From: Pseudomonas sp. Irchel s3f7 | Lineage (GTDB): Bacteria > Pseudomonadota > Gammaproteobacteria > Pseudomonadales > Pseudomonadaceae | Length of the DNA stretch: 64,000 nt | Direction of reading: 5' to 3' | Assembly: GCF_900187615.1 (NCBI RefSeq) | Contig: NZ_FYDO01000006.1 | Location: 124,001 to 188,000 of the forward strand | Shown: piece after piece, positions 40,657 to 50,197 of the stretch | Layout of the letters: every line of letters begins with the position of its first letter | Position numbering within the stretch: position 1 is the stretch's first letter | Notes under the pieces: generated by a model | Databases searched by the model: none | The model's input: only the letters and a program-made list of their open reading frames with translations | What the model was told of the DNA's origin: nothing | Made by a program: the position numbers and the translations under genes

Positions 40657-40726
40657 CCTGTAGGAGCCGGCTTGCTGACGAAGCAATCGCAAGATCGCCC
40701 TTCGCCAGCAAGCCGGCTCCTACAGG
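40657..40726. repeat. REP doublet, family C
   Basis: CCTGTAGGAGCCGGCTTGCT (left) and AGCAAGCCGGCTCCTACAGG (right) are exact complements around 30 bp. It lies between the mpl promoter region and the 3' end of eatR. Confidence 0.88.
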
Positions 40727-40738
40727 TCATCGTGCCAA

Positions 40739-42652
40739 TTAGCGGGCGATACCGTGTTTGCGCAGCTTGCGATAAAGGGTATTGCGACTAACCCCCAACT
40801 GCTCCGCCGTATGCGTCATGTGCCACCGCGTATGCTCCAGTGCATTCAACAGCGCCAGCCGTTCGGCATCCTCCAGCGGATGCTCGGACGGCTCGTCGAT
40901 AGCCTGCACCACCGCCGGCCGCGCCGAACGAATCATCGCCGGCAAATCCTCCAGCCCGATCCGCCCACCCTCACACAACGCGGCCAACGTACGCAGCACA
41001 TTACGCAATTGCCGCACGTTGCCCGGCCAGGCGAATCCCAGCAGGGCCTCACGCGCCGGCTCATCAATCAGCACGGTTTCCCCACCCGCTTCCTCGGCCA
41101 GCAAAAAGTCCAGTAACTGGGATTTATCCGTTCGCTCACGCAGTGCCGGCAGTGCGATTTCCAAGCCATTGAGGCGGTAATACAAGTCCTCACGGAAACC
41201 ACCGTCCTGCACCCGTTCCAGCAAATCACGGTGAGTGGCGCTGATGATCCGCACGTTCACCGATTCCGGCTCCCCGCCAATCGGCACCACCTGACGATCT
41301 TCCAACACCCTCAACAACCGTGTCTGCAGGGCCAGGGGCATGTCACCGATTTCGTCGAGGAACAAAGTTCCGCCATCGGCCTGCTGCAACTTGCCGCGCA
41401 TGCCTTCCTTGCGGGCACCGGTGAAGCTGCCGCCGCGATAGCCGAACAACTCACTTTCGATCAGGCTTTCGGGGATGGCCGCGCAGTTGAGCGCGACGAA
41501 GGCGTTATCCGCCCGTTGACTCGCCCGGTGTACGGCTTTGGCGAAAGCCTCCTTGCCGGACCCTGTTTCACCGTTGACCAACAAAGGCACGTCCCGCTCG
41601 TAGACCCGCAGGGCCTTGCGGAAACTTTCCTGCAACGCCGCATCGCCCAGGCAGATATCGGCCAGCGGCGCACGCGGCACGGCCACCGAACGCTGCACAA
41701 TGGGCGCCGAAGTACCGCGAGCCTGACCGCGCAATGCCGCAAACAGCCTGCGCCCGTCACGGGTGCGCAACGGCCAACTGGCGTTGGCATCGATGCTCGC
41801 GCGCCCCAGCAGCTCATCGAGCGTACAGTCGAAAAAGGCCTCCACGGGTTTGCCCAGCAAGCCGCCGCGAATGTGTCCCAGCAGGTTCAGCGCGCTCTGG
41901 TTGACCGCACAGATCCGCCCTTCTCCGTCGAACGCCAGCAACCCTTCGCTGAACAAACCGACGGACTCGGCCTGCAAATGAAAACGCAGCAACCATTGAT
42001 TGTCGAAGCAGCGCAGGAAGTAGCAGCTCTCGATCATCTTCGCCGACAGATTGACCAGCGCCATGGTGTGAAACTGACTTTGCCGCGAGACATCGCGCCG
42101 CGCCGACGACACGTCGAGCACCGCCAGCAGTTCGCCATGGGGATCGAACACCGGGCTCGCCGAGCAGGTCAGGCCGGTGTGGCGTCCACGGAAGTGTTCG
42201 TCTTGATGAATGGTCAGCGACTGGCGCTCCACCAGGCAGGTGCCGATGCCGTTGGTGCCTTCGCAGGATTCACTCCAGTCGGCACCGAGCCAGAGCCCGG
42301 CGCGTTCGAAGATCTTGCGTTCGGCCGGGGCCGTCACACAGTTGAGGATGACACCGCGGGCATCGGTCAACAGCACCGCATGGCCGGCACCGGAGAGCTG
42401 TTGATGCAGGCTGGTCATTTCATTGCCGGCGATGTGCAGCACTTGCTGCAAGCGTTCGCGGCTTTCGAGGACGCGGCCATGTTCCAGCACCGTGGGCGCC
42501 ATGGTCAGGGCCGGGTCGAGGTGATAATCCTCGAGGCAGCGCAGCCAGGAGCGGGCGATGGACGGATCGCTGCCGGGACCGTGCAAATGGGCTTTGCCCT
42601 GGGTCACGGTCAGCACTTGCCGGGCATGGCGACTCAAATGGTTGTCGTGCAT
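40739..42652 (-). CDS. eatR: Sigma-54-dependent activator of ethanolamine catabolism EatR
   Basis: A 637-residue enhancer-binding protein of the AcoR type. Domains: N-terminal GAF-like sensor (about residues 80-210), PAS-like segment (about 225-290), AAA+ domain with Walker A GETGSGKE at 361-368, the sigma-54 contact loop GSFTGA at 408-413 (S in place of the usual A), and Walker B LFLDEIGDM near 430, then a Fis-type HTH at about 605-635. The P. aeruginosa orthologue at this place, EatR (PA4021), activates the ethanolamine genes with RpoN, as I recall. Two sigma-54 promoters and a candidate binding palindrome in the divergent genes agree. Confidence 0.9.
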   Translation of the reverse strand: MHDNHLSRHARQVLTVTQGKAHLHGPGSDPSIARSWLRCLEDYHLDPALTMAPTVLEHGRVLESRERLQQVLHIAGNEMTSLHQQLSGAGHAVLLTDARGVILNCVTAPAERKIFERAGLWLGADWSESCEGTNGIGTCLVERQSLTIHQDEHFRGRHTGLTCSASPVFDPHGELLAVLDVSSARRDVSRQSQFHTMALVNLSAKMIESCYFLRCFDNQWLLRFHLQAESVGLFSEGLLAFDGEGRICAVNQSALNLLGHIRGGLLGKPVEAFFDCTLDELLGRASIDANASWPLRTRDGRRLFAALRGQARGTSAPIVQRSVAVPRAPLADICLGDAALQESFRKALRVYERDVPLLVNGETGSGKEAFAKAVHRASQRADNAFVALNCAAIPESLIESELFGYRGGSFTGARKEGMRGKLQQADGGTLFLDEIGDMPLALQTRLLRVLEDRQVVPIGGEPESVNVRIISATHRDLLERVQDGGFREDLYYRLNGLEIALPALRERTDKSQLLDFLLAEEAGGETVLIDEPAREALLGFAWPGNVRQLRNVLRTLAALCEGGRIGLEDLPAMIRSARPAVVQAIDEPSEHPLEDAERLALLNALEHTRWHMTHTAEQLGVSRNTLYRKLRKHGIAR

Positions 42653-42693
42653 TTCTTATTATTCTCCACGAGAGCAACTGCAAACATTTTCCT

Positions 42694-42826
42694 TGTGGCG
42701 AGGGGGATTGCCCCCGTTCGGCTGCGCAGCAGTCGTAAATCCGTTGTACGCGGTGAACCCGGGAAATTGAGGTACTTTTTTCTGGGGCCGCTTCGCAACC
42801 CAACGAGGGCAATCCCCCTCGCCACA
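42694..42826. repeat. REP doublet, family A
   Basis: Left arm TGTGGCGAGGGGGATTGCCC, right arm complementary and ending CCCCCTCGCCACA, about 90 bp between. It sits between the eatR start and the EatR-type binding sites, so it lies in a divergent control region. Confidence 0.85.
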
Positions 42827-42918
42827 AAAAAGACTATTCACGTCACGCGGCACCTGCGGCCGAGCATCCTCCTGCCCGGCCCGCATTGCAATGCCTGCAA
42901 GACCTGGTGATCACAAGC

Positions 42919-42958
42919 TGTGCCACAAGCGGTACAAAGTGTCACCCGGACTGTACCG
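42919..42958 (+). promoter_or_regulatory. Candidate EatR upstream activator sites
   Basis: CGGTACA (42930-42936) and TGTACCG (42952-42958) form a perfect 7-bp inverted repeat with a 15-bp spacer. An imperfect third half-site TGTGCC (42919-42924) faces GGTACA across 6 bp. The centre lies about 90 bp upstream of the sigma-54 -24 element at 43033, a normal enhancer distance. Binding by EatR is inferred. Confidence 0.55.
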
Positions 42959-43032
42959 AAAGCGTCACAGGCACCACCCGCCCGTCCGACAAAAAACTCG
43001 CAAGGCCTTGATTTGCCTGCCCTGCACGGCAC

Positions 43033-43048
43033 TGGCCCGCCCCTTGCT
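43033..43048 (+). promoter_or_regulatory. Sigma-54 promoter of the aldehyde dehydrogenase gene
   Basis: TGGCCCGCCCCTTGCT has GG (43034-43035) and GC (43046-43047) 10 bp apart and matches the TGGCAC-N5-TTGCW consensus at nearly every position. Transcription would begin near 43060, about 50 bases before the start codon. Confidence 0.8.
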
Positions 43049-43112
43049 CTACGCTTATAACAAGCGCACATGCGCGCCTCCCTAATAAGCACAAAAGCCA
43101 GGAGAAACCACC

Positions 43113-44633
43113 ATGCGTTACGCTCACCCCGGTACTGAAGGCGCTATCGTTTCGTTCAAGAGCAAATACGGTAACTACATCGGCGGCGAGTTCGTCGCGC
43201 CTGTCAAAGGTCAGTACTTCACCAACACCTCGCCAGTGAATGGCCAACCGATTGCCGAATTCCCCCGTTCCACGGCCGAAGACATCGACAAAGCCCTGGA
43301 CGCCGCCCACGCCGCTGCCGATGCCTGGGGCGCCACGTCCGCCCAGGCGCGCTCGCTGGTGCTGCTGAAAATCGCCGACCGCATCGAACAGAACCTCGAA
43401 CTGCTGGCAATCACCGAATCCTGGGACAACGGCAAAGCCGTTCGCGAAACCCTCAACGCCGACATCCCGCTGGCCGCCGACCATTTCCGCTATTTCGCCG
43501 GCTGCATCCGTGCCCAGGAAGGCAGTGCTGCGGAAATCGACGGCAACACCGTGGCCTATCACATCCATGAACCACTGGGCGTGGTCGGGCAAATCATCCC
43601 GTGGAACTTCCCGATCCTGATGGCTGCGTGGAAACTTGCCCCAGCCCTCGCCGCGGGTAACTGCGTGGTGCTCAAGCCTGCCGAGCAAACTCCGCTGGGC
43701 ATCACCGTGCTGATCGAACTGATCGGCGACCTGCTGCCACCCGGCGTACTGAACATCGTGCAAGGCTTCGGCAAAGAAGCCGGCGAAGCCCTGGCGACCA
43801 GCAAACGCATCGCCAAGATTGCCTTCACCGGCTCGACCCCGGTCGGCTCGCACATCATGAAATGCGCCGCCGAAAACATCATTCCGTCCACCGTGGAGCT
43901 GGGTGGCAAATCGCCGAACATCTTCTTCGAAGACATCATGAAAGCCGAACCGAGCTTCATCGAGAAAGCTGCTGAAGGGCTGGTGCTGGCGTTCTTCAAC
44001 CAGGGCGAAGTCTGCACCTGTCCGTCCCGTGCACTGGTGCAAGAATCGATCTACGACGAATTCATGCAAGTGGTGATGAAAAAGGTCCTGCAAATCAAGC
44101 GTGGCGACCCGCTGGACACCGACACCATGGTCGGCGCCCAGGCGTCCGAGCAGCAATTCGACAAGATCCTTTCGTACCTGGAGATCGCCAAGGGCGAAGG
44201 TGCCGAGCTGTTGACCGGCGGCAAGGTGGAAAAACTCGAGGGCAATCTGGCGAGCGGGTATTACATCCAGCCGACGCTGCTCAAGGGCACCAACAAAATG
44301 CGTGTGTTCCAGGAAGAAATCTTTGGCCCGGTGGTGAGCATCACCACGTTCAAGGACGAAGCCGAAGCCCTGGCCATCGCCAACGACACCGAGTTCGGCC
44401 TGGGTGCCGGTCTCTGGACCCGCGACATCAACCGCGCCTACCGCATGGGCCGCGCCATCAAGGCCGGTCGCGTGTGGACCAACTGCTACCACCTGTACCC
44501 GGCGCACGCCGCGTTCGGTGGCTACAAAAAATCCGGCGTCGGCCGTGAAACCCACAAGATGATGCTCGACCACTATCAGCAGACCAAAAACCTGCTGGTG
44601 AGCTACGACATCAACCCGCTGGGCTTCTTCTAA
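43113..44633 (+). CDS. NAD-dependent (acet)aldehyde dehydrogenase of the ethanolamine locus
   Basis: A 506-residue ALDH of the ExaC/AcoD type, with the catalytic glutamate in VELGGKSPN (near residue 264) and the nucleophile in [11 protein letters not shown] (near 302). It oxidises acetaldehyde, the product of EutBC on ethanolamine, to acetate. AGGAG precedes the ATG. A sigma-54 promoter and putative EatR sites lie directly upstream, with eatR divergent. In PAO1 this position is PA4022, annotated hdhA; I leave the symbol blank because naming varies. Confidence 0.92.
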   Translation: MRYAHPGTEGAIVSFKSKYGNYIGGEFVAPVKGQYFTNTSPVNGQPIAEFPRSTAEDIDKALDAAHAAADAWGATSAQARSLVLLKIADRIEQNLELLAITESWDNGKAVRETLNADIPLAADHFRYFAGCIRAQEGSAAEIDGNTVAYHIHEPLGVVGQIIPWNFPILMAAWKLAPALAAGNCVVLKPAEQTPLGITVLIELIGDLLPPGVLNIVQGFGKEAGEALATSKRIAKIAFTGSTPVGSHIMKCAAENIIPSTVELGGKSPNIFFEDIMKAEPSFIEKAAEGLVLAFFNQGEVCTCPSRALVQESIYDEFMQVVMKKVLQIKRGDPLDTDTMVGAQASEQQFDKILSYLEIAKGEGAELLTGGKVEKLEGNLASGYYIQPTLLKGTNKMRVFQEEIFGPVVSITTFKDEAEALAIANDTEFGLGAGLWTRDINRAYRMGRAIKAGRVWTNCYHLYPAHAAFGGYKKSGVGRETHKMMLDHYQQTKNLLVSYDINPLGFF

Positions 44634-44655
44634 CCCCTCCTGAAATGAGGTGAGT

Positions 44656-44720
44656 CCATCGCTGGCAAGCCAGCTCCTACAGACCGCGTAAACCTGTAGG
44701 AGCCGGCTTGCCGGCGATGG
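44656..44720. repeat. REP doublet, family C, arms in reversed arrangement
   Basis: CCATCGCTGGCAAGCCAGCT then CCTACAG opens the element and CTGTAGGAGCCGGCTTGCCG then GCGATGG closes it, so the GTAGGAG ends face the centre, unlike the copies at 6543 and 40657. It ends about 37 bp before a sigma-54 promoter. Confidence 0.83.
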
Positions 44721-44756
44721 CGTCCTAAATGACACAACACCAAAGGCTGGCCGCTC

Positions 44757-44772
44757 TGGCACGGGCCTTGCG
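44757..44772 (+). promoter_or_regulatory. Sigma-54 promoter of the ethanolamine permease gene
   Basis: TGGCACGGGCCTTGCG is an almost perfect match to TGGCACG-N4-TTGCW, with GG at 44758-44759 and GC at 44770-44771. The start codon of eat is about 75 bases downstream. The permease and probably eutBC would thus be switched on by EatR and RpoN independently of the ALDH promoter. Confidence 0.85.
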
Positions 44773-44845
44773 TACCCGTCATTCAGGATTTTCACCATCC
44801 CGTCGTCCCCGAAAGTCCAAAAGATCGAAAAAAAAGAGAGGACTT

Positions 44846-46219
44846 ATGACTACTTCTTCCACACAGCTCAAACCCACACTCGGCACCTTGCATCTCTGGG
44901 GCATTGCCGTCGGCCTGGTGATTTCCGGCGAATACTTCGGCTGGAGTTACGGCTGGGGCACCGCAGGCACATTAGGCTTTCTCGTCACTGCATTAATGGT
45001 GGCGACGATGTACACCTGTTTCATCTTCAGCTTCACCGAGCTGACTACCGCGATTCCCCACGCTGGCGGGCCGTTTGCCTACAGCCGGCGGGCTTTTGGC
45101 GAGAAAGGTGGATTGATCGCCGGCATCGCCACGTTGATCGAGTTTGTCTTTGCGCCACCGGCCATCGCCATGGCCATCGGCGCCTACCTTAATGTGCAAT
45201 ATCCGGAACTGGACCCGAAGCTCGCCGCAGTGGGCGCCTACTTCATATTCATGACCCTCAACATTCTCGGCGTCAGCATCGCGGCCACCTTTGAATTGGT
45301 GGTCACCGTACTGGCCGTCGCCGAGCTGCTGGTGTTCATGGGCGTGGTCGCGCCGGGCTTCAGCTTCAGTAATTTCGTGCTCAATGGCTGGTCAGGTGCC
45401 AACGAATTCACGATGGGCTCGATTCCCGGCATGTTCGCCGCCATTCCCTTCGCGATCTGGTTCTTTCTCGCCATTGAAGGCGCAGCCATGGCGGCCGAAG
45501 AAGCCAAGGATCCGAAACGCACGATTCCCAGGGCCTACGTCAGCGGCATTTTGACCCTGGTGTTCCTGGCGATCGGTGTAATGATCATGGCGGGCGGCGT
45601 CGGTGACTGGCGTCAGCTTTCCAACATCAACGACCCACTGCCCCAGGCCATGAAAGCGGTGGTCGGCAACGATTCGACCTGGATGCACATGCTGGTGTGG
45701 ATTGGTCTGTTCGGGCTGGTGGCGAGTTTTCACGGCATCATTCTCGGGTATTCGCGGCAGTTCTTTGCCCTGGCTCGCGCCGGTTACCTGCCCCGCGGGC
45801 TGGCCAAACTCTCGCGTTTCCAGACCCCGCACCGGGCGATCCTGGCCGGCGGCGTCATCGGTATCGCGGCGATTTACAGCGATGGACTGGTCAACCTGCA
45901 AGGCATGACCCTGACGGCGGCAATGATCACCATGTCGGTATTCGGCGCCATCGTGATGTACATAATCAGTATGCTGAGCCTGTTCAAGCTGCGTAAAACC
46001 GAACCGAATCTGGAACGCACCTTCCGTGCACCGGGTTATCCGATCGTGCCGGGTATTGCGCTGTTCCTGGCGGTGGTGTGCCTGGTGGCGATGGCGTGGT
46101 TCAACACCTTGATCGGTTTGGTCTTCCTCGGATTCATGGTGGCCGGTTACCTGTATTTCCAGCTGACCGCCAGGCAGCGTTCCGAGGCACCGGCAGACGC
46201 TATGCTCGAAGGTATCTGA
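44846..46219 (+). CDS. eat: Ethanolamine permease (APC family)
   Basis: A 457-residue amino-acid/polyamine/organocation transporter with about twelve hydrophobic helices. LWGIAVGLVISGEYFGWSYG (about residues 15-34) is typical of ethanolamine permeases. AGAGAGGA precedes the ATG at 44846; the frame is open to 44729, across the sigma-54 promoter, and is rejected upstream. It lies between the aldehyde dehydrogenase and eutBC, so import, deamination and aldehyde oxidation are encoded together. The A-rich leader just before the start may also bind Hfq/Crc. Confidence 0.92.
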   Translation: MTTSSTQLKPTLGTLHLWGIAVGLVISGEYFGWSYGWGTAGTLGFLVTALMVATMYTCFIFSFTELTTAIPHAGGPFAYSRRAFGEKGGLIAGIATLIEFVFAPPAIAMAIGAYLNVQYPELDPKLAAVGAYFIFMTLNILGVSIAATFELVVTVLAVAELLVFMGVVAPGFSFSNFVLNGWSGANEFTMGSIPGMFAAIPFAIWFFLAIEGAAMAAEEAKDPKRTIPRAYVSGILTLVFLAIGVMIMAGGVGDWRQLSNINDPLPQAMKAVVGNDSTWMHMLVWIGLFGLVASFHGIILGYSRQFFALARAGYLPRGLAKLSRFQTPHRAILAGGVIGIAAIYSDGLVNLQGMTLTAAMITMSVFGAIVMYIISMLSLFKLRKTEPNLERTFRAPGYPIVPGIALFLAVVCLVAMAWFNTLIGLVFLGFMVAGYLYFQLTARQRSEAPADAMLEGI

Positions 46220-46275
46220 TGCACCCGCGTCGGGCCCGCTGCCCGGCGCCTGCATTATTGAAGTGCACGCGGTCC

Positions 46276-46361
46276 CCTGTAGGAATGAGCTTGCTCGCGA
46301 TGGAGGTGTGGCACATTTAGCGGGTGCAAGACGGCAATCGCGAGCAGGCCCGCTCCCACAG
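46276..46361. repeat. REP doublet, family C variant
   Basis: CCTGTAGGAATGAGCTTGCT then CGCGATGG (left) and AATCGCGAGCAGGCCCGCTC then CCACAG (right). The arms are more diverged from each other than in other copies. It lies between eat and eutB and could lower read-through or protect the upstream message. Confidence 0.75.
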
Positions 46362-46403
46362 AAAAGCAGACCGCGTTTAAATTGATCCGGAGGACACCGC
46401 CCC

Positions 46404-47798
46404 ATGGCGACATATGCCCATTCCGTCGGCGCCCAGACCTACCGATTCGACAGCCTCAAGGATGTAATGGCCAAGGCCAGCCCGGCACGTTCCGGCGATT
46501 TTCTGGCCGGCATCGCGGCGCTCAATGATGGCGAACGAGTCGCCGCGCAGATGACGCTGGCGGACATCCCGCTGAGCCACTTCCTGCAGGACGCGCTGAT
46601 TCCCTATGAAACCGATGAAGTCACCCGACTCATCATCGACACCCATGACCAACAGGCCTTCGCGGTCGTCAGTCATCTCACTGTCGGGGACTTCCGCGAC
46701 TGGCTGCTCAGCGACGCCGCCGACGAACAGAGCCTGCGCGCACTCGCCCCCGGCCTGACCCCGGAAATGGCTGCCGCCGTGTCGAAGATCATGCGTGTAC
46801 AGGACCTGGTCCTGGTGGCGCAAAAAATCCGCGTGGTCACCCACTTTCGCGGCACCCTCGGCCTTCGCGGCCGCCTGTCCACTCGCCTGCAACCCAACCA
46901 CCCGACCGACGAACCCGCCGGTATCGCTGCTAGCATTCTCGACGGTCTGTTGCACGGTAACGGCGATGCAATGATCGGCATCAACCCGGCCACCGACAGC
47001 ATCGCCTCAATCTGCGCCATGCTGGAGATGCTCGACGCGATCATCCAGCGCTACGAAATTCCGACTCAGGCCTGCGTGCTGACCCATGTCACCACGTCGA
47101 TTGAAGCCGTAAATCGTGGCGTGCCACTGGACCTGGTGTTCCAGTCGATCGCCGGGACCGAGGCCGCCAACGCCAGTTTCGGCATCAACCTGAACGTGCT
47201 CAAGGAAGGTTACGACGCCGGGTTGAGCCTCAATCGCGGCACACTCGGGCAGAACCTGATGTATTTCGAAACCGGCCAGGGCAGCGCCCTGTCGGCCAAC
47301 GCCCATCACGGGGTCGATCAGCAGACCTGCGAAGCCCGGGCCTATGCGGTGGCGCGGCATTTCAATCCGTTTCTGGTGAACACCGTCGTAGGCTTCATCG
47401 GTCCGGAATACCTCTATAACGGCAAACAGATCATCCGCGCCGGTCTCGAGGACCATTTCTGCGGCAAGCTGTTGGGCGTGCCAATGGGCTGCGACATCTG
47501 CTACACCAACCACGCCGAGGCCGACCAGGATGACATGGACACCCTGCTGACCCTGCTGGGTGTCGCCGGGATCAACTTCATCATGGGCATCCCAGGCTCC
47601 GACGACATCATGCTCAACTACCAGACCACTTCGTTCCACGATGCGCTCTACGCCCGCCAGACGCTGGGGCTCAAGCCTGCGCCGGAGTTCGAGCAGTGGC
47701 TGGCGAAAACAGGCATTTTCACCCAGCCGGACGGCAGGGTTCTGTTCGGTAATAATCTGCCACCGGCCTTCCGCCAGGCCCTGGCGCAATTGGGATGA
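46404..47798 (+). CDS. eutB: Ethanolamine ammonia-lyase large subunit EutB
   Basis: EutB is the catalytic (beta/alpha)8-barrel subunit of the adenosylcobalamin-dependent enzyme that turns ethanolamine into acetaldehyde and ammonia. The 464-residue protein includes [18 protein letters not shown] and the conserved [16 protein letters not shown] and [15 protein letters not shown] segments lining the active site. eutC overlaps by 4 bases. No microcompartment genes and no eutA reactivase are in the window, as expected for the short pseudomonad locus. Confidence 0.96.
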   Translation: MATYAHSVGAQTYRFDSLKDVMAKASPARSGDFLAGIAALNDGERVAAQMTLADIPLSHFLQDALIPYETDEVTRLIIDTHDQQAFAVVSHLTVGDFRDWLLSDAADEQSLRALAPGLTPEMAAAVSKIMRVQDLVLVAQKIRVVTHFRGTLGLRGRLSTRLQPNHPTDEPAGIAASILDGLLHGNGDAMIGINPATDSIASICAMLEMLDAIIQRYEIPTQACVLTHVTTSIEAVNRGVPLDLVFQSIAGTEAANASFGINLNVLKEGYDAGLSLNRGTLGQNLMYFETGQGSALSANAHHGVDQQTCEARAYAVARHFNPFLVNTVVGFIGPEYLYNGKQIIRAGLEDHFCGKLLGVPMGCDICYTNHAEADQDDMDTLLTLLGVAGINFIMGIPGSDDIMLNYQTTSFHDALYARQTLGLKPAPEFEQWLAKTGIFTQPDGRVLFGNNLPPAFRQALAQLG

Positions 47799-48631
47799 AC
47801 GTCGACATGGATAAACTACCCTTCGATCCGCACAATCCATGGCTGGAACTGCGCCGGCTGACGCCCGCCCGGATTGCCCTGGGTCGCACCGGCACCAGCA
47901 TCCCCACCCGCGCTCAACTGGATTTTCAATACGCTCACGCCCAGGCGAGGGACGCGGTGCACTTGCCGTTTGATCATGCGGCGCTCAGCGCGCAACTGGC
48001 CGATCGTGGCCGCGAGAGCCTGCTGCTGCAGAGTGCGGCACCTGATCGCAACACTTATCTGCAACGCCCCGATTTGGGGCGAAAACTCAGTGATGCGTCG
48101 GCGCAGACCTTGCGTGAATACGCTACGGCCCATCCTGGCGGTGTGGATCTTGTGATCGTGATCGCCGATGGTCTGTCGGCATTGGCCGTCCATCGCCATA
48201 GCCTGCCGTTTCTGGCACGTCTCGAGGAGCAGACGTCAGCCGAGGGCTGGTCTGTCGCCCCGGTTATCCTGGTAGAACAGGGCCGCGTGGCCGTCGCCGA
48301 CGAAATCGGCGAACTGTTGGGCGCGAAAATGACCGTGATACTGATCGGAGAGCGCCCCGGGCTCAGTTCGCCGGACAGCCTTGGCCTGTATTTCACTTAC
48401 AACCCGAAGGTCGGCCTGACGGATGCGTGGCGCAACTGCATTTCCAATATCCGGCTCGAAGGCCTGAGTTACGGCATGGCGGCACACCGTTTGCTGTACT
48501 TGATGCGGGAAGCCTGCCGACGGCAGTTGTCGGGGGTTAACCTGAAGGACGAAGCACAGGTTCACACGCTGGAGTCGGACACAGGCACCGACATGAAAAG
48601 CAATTTCCTACTGAATCCTCCGAAGATGTGA
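47795..48631 (+). CDS. eutC: Ethanolamine ammonia-lyase small subunit EutC
   Basis: The 278-residue subunit that, with EutB, binds the lower side of adenosylcobalamin. [24 protein letters not shown] (in parts), [16 protein letters not shown] and [25 protein letters not shown] segments are diagnostic. The ATG at 47795 overlaps the eutB stop (ATGA). No promoter of its own is needed. A 110-bp gap without features follows before the GNAT gene. Confidence 0.95.
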   Translation: MNVDMDKLPFDPHNPWLELRRLTPARIALGRTGTSIPTRAQLDFQYAHAQARDAVHLPFDHAALSAQLADRGRESLLLQSAAPDRNTYLQRPDLGRKLSDASAQTLREYATAHPGGVDLVIVIADGLSALAVHRHSLPFLARLEEQTSAEGWSVAPVILVEQGRVAVADEIGELLGAKMTVILIGERPGLSSPDSLGLYFTYNPKVGLTDAWRNCISNIRLEGLSYGMAAHRLLYLMREACRRQLSGVNLKDEAQVHTLESDTGTDMKSNFLLNPPKM

Positions 48632-48744
48632 ACCGTTTCTGCATTGCGTTTACATTCCGGTTTGAGGCAGGATCGATTCACGGCCGCCAGAGTTTCCCGT
48701 CGCCGTCAAAGACGTAAGACAGCCACTTGCAGACGAGACTTATC

Positions 48745-49200
48745 ATGCGGATTATCCAAGCGACCCTCGAACACCTGGACCTGTTGACCCCCTTGTTCGT
48801 CCGATATCGCGAGTTTTATGGTTCCCTGCCCTATCCGGACTCGTCTCGGGCATTCCTCGAAAAACGCCTGCGCCGCAAGGAGTCAGTGATTTACCTGGCC
48901 TTGTCCGATGACAACAAACTGATGGGTTTCTGTCAGTTGTACCCAAGCTTCTCCTCGCTATCGCTTAAACGCGTATGGATCCTCAACGATATCTACGTTG
49001 CAGAAGATGCCCGCCGCCAGTTGGTGGCCGACAACCTGATCCGCACCGCGAAGAAAATGGCCAAGGAAACCAATGCCGTACGCATGCGTGTTTCCACCAG
49101 CAGCGACAATGAAGTTGCACAGAAAACCTATGAGTCCATCGGATTCAAGGAAGATACCGAGTTCAAGAACTATATCTTGCCGATCAGCGACGAACTGTAA
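48745..49200 (+). CDS. GNAT family N-acetyltransferase
   Basis: A 151-residue single-domain acetyltransferase. The acetyl-CoA loop appears as VAEDARRQLVADNLI (about residues 85-99), where R/Q-x-x-x-A replaces the usual Q/R-x-x-G-x-G/A, and a C-terminal AQKTYESIGFKED segment follows. The substrate is unknown; a homologue follows eutC in P. aeruginosa. The start at 48745 is preferred over 48727, which adds six residues outside the domain. Confidence 0.85.
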   Translation: MRIIQATLEHLDLLTPLFVRYREFYGSLPYPDSSRAFLEKRLRRKESVIYLALSDDNKLMGFCQLYPSFSSLSLKRVWILNDIYVAEDARRQLVADNLIRTAKKMAKETNAVRMRVSTSSDNEVAQKTYESIGFKEDTEFKNYILPISDEL

Positions 49201-49213
49201 GTTCGTGCCAGCG

Positions 49214-49244
49214 GGGCGGGTCTCTGCGCAAAAGAGGCCCGCCC
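49214..49244 (+). terminator. Hairpin after the GNAT gene
   Basis: GGGCGGG-T-CTCT pairs with AGAG-G-CCCGCCC (12 bp including one wobble) around a 7-base loop, 13 bases after the stop. A T-tract is lacking (TGTTCGG). Confidence 0.55.
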
Positions 49245-49534
49245 TGTTCGGCTGCCATACAGCCGACAATCCAGCCAATGGAATTTTCCCCTGGCAGCCA
49301 ACTCCAGATCTTTAGTACGTCGCTTGCAGGTGTTTATCGGGAGTTATTAATTGTCACCAGACTTCCGGTCTCCCTATCGACATGCCCCGCTACAATCTCG
49401 ACGCGCTTTTCACCGTTCGGCCCGTATAATGCCGACCTTTTCCGGCTTGTAAGAAAAACTACACCCGTCTGTAGGCTTTCGCGAAGTCATCCGCACAGGC
49501 CATAGCCTCGGCCCGCTTACCACAGGTGCTTTCC
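49245..49534. other. Intergenic region upstream of the DedA gene
   Basis: About 290 bp, preceded by the hairpin. A good -10 hexamer TATAAT lies at about 49426 with no convincing -35 box, leaving a leader of about 100 bases for the DedA gene. No gene, repeat or RNA motif is recognised. Confidence 0.5.
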
Positions 49535-50191
49535 ATGGATTTCAACCCGATCGATCTCATCCTGCATCTCGACGTGTACCTCGACATGCTCGTGACCAAC
49601 TACGGGACATGGATCTACGCCATTCTGTTTATGGTGATCTTCTGTGAAACCGGCCTGGTGGTGATGCCCTTCCTGCCTGGCGATTCCTTGCTGTTTATCG
49701 CTGGCGCCGTGGCGGCCGGTGGCGGCATGGACCCGGTGCTGCTGGGCGGCCTGCTGATGCTTGCAGCGATTCTGGGTGACAGCACCAATTATGTGATCGG
49801 ACGAACGGCCGGCGAAAAACTGTTCAGCAACCCGAACTCGAAAATATTCCGCCGCGACTACCTGCAACAAACCCACGACTTCTACGACAAGCACGGGGGC
49901 AAGACCGTGACGTTGGCGCGTTTCCTCCCGATCATCCGTACCTTCGCACCATTCGTCGCCGGTGTGGCAAAAATGCCGTACCCACGTTTCTTCGCCTTCA
50001 GCATCTTTGGCACCATCCTGTGGGTCGGTGGCCTGGTCACCCTCGGTTACTTCTTCGGCAACGTGCCGTTCATCAAGTCGAACCTTTCGCTGCTGGTGGT
50101 TGGCATCATCCTGCTGTCGCTGGTGCCGATGATCATTGGCATTGTGCGCAGCCGCTTCGGCAACGCCGCATCCAAAGCCCACCCGCGCTGA
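49535..50191 (+). CDS. DedA family membrane protein
   Basis: A 218-residue protein with about five membrane segments. It has the DedA charged motifs: FCETGLVVMPFLPGDSLL (with the conserved E and D) and LARFLPIIRTFAPFVAGVAKM (arginines). Family members flip undecaprenyl phosphate or phospholipids and affect envelope stress tolerance. The start at 49535 is chosen over 49526. mtfA begins 6 bases after its stop. A DedA domain also occurs fused to PAP2 at 31955. Confidence 0.92.
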   Translation: MDFNPIDLILHLDVYLDMLVTNYGTWIYAILFMVIFCETGLVVMPFLPGDSLLFIAGAVAAGGGMDPVLLGGLLMLAAILGDSTNYVIGRTAGEKLFSNPNSKIFRRDYLQQTHDFYDKHGGKTVTLARFLPIIRTFAPFVAGVAKMPYPRFFAFSIFGTILWVGGLVTLGYFFGNVPFIKSNLSLLVVGIILLSLVPMIIGIVRSRFGNAASKAHPR

Positions 50192-50197
50192 TTTTCG

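Noticed and set aside
46305..46322. TGGCAC before eutB as a sigma-54 promoter
   Set aside because: The following GC is 8 bp from the GG, not 10, and TTGC is absent.
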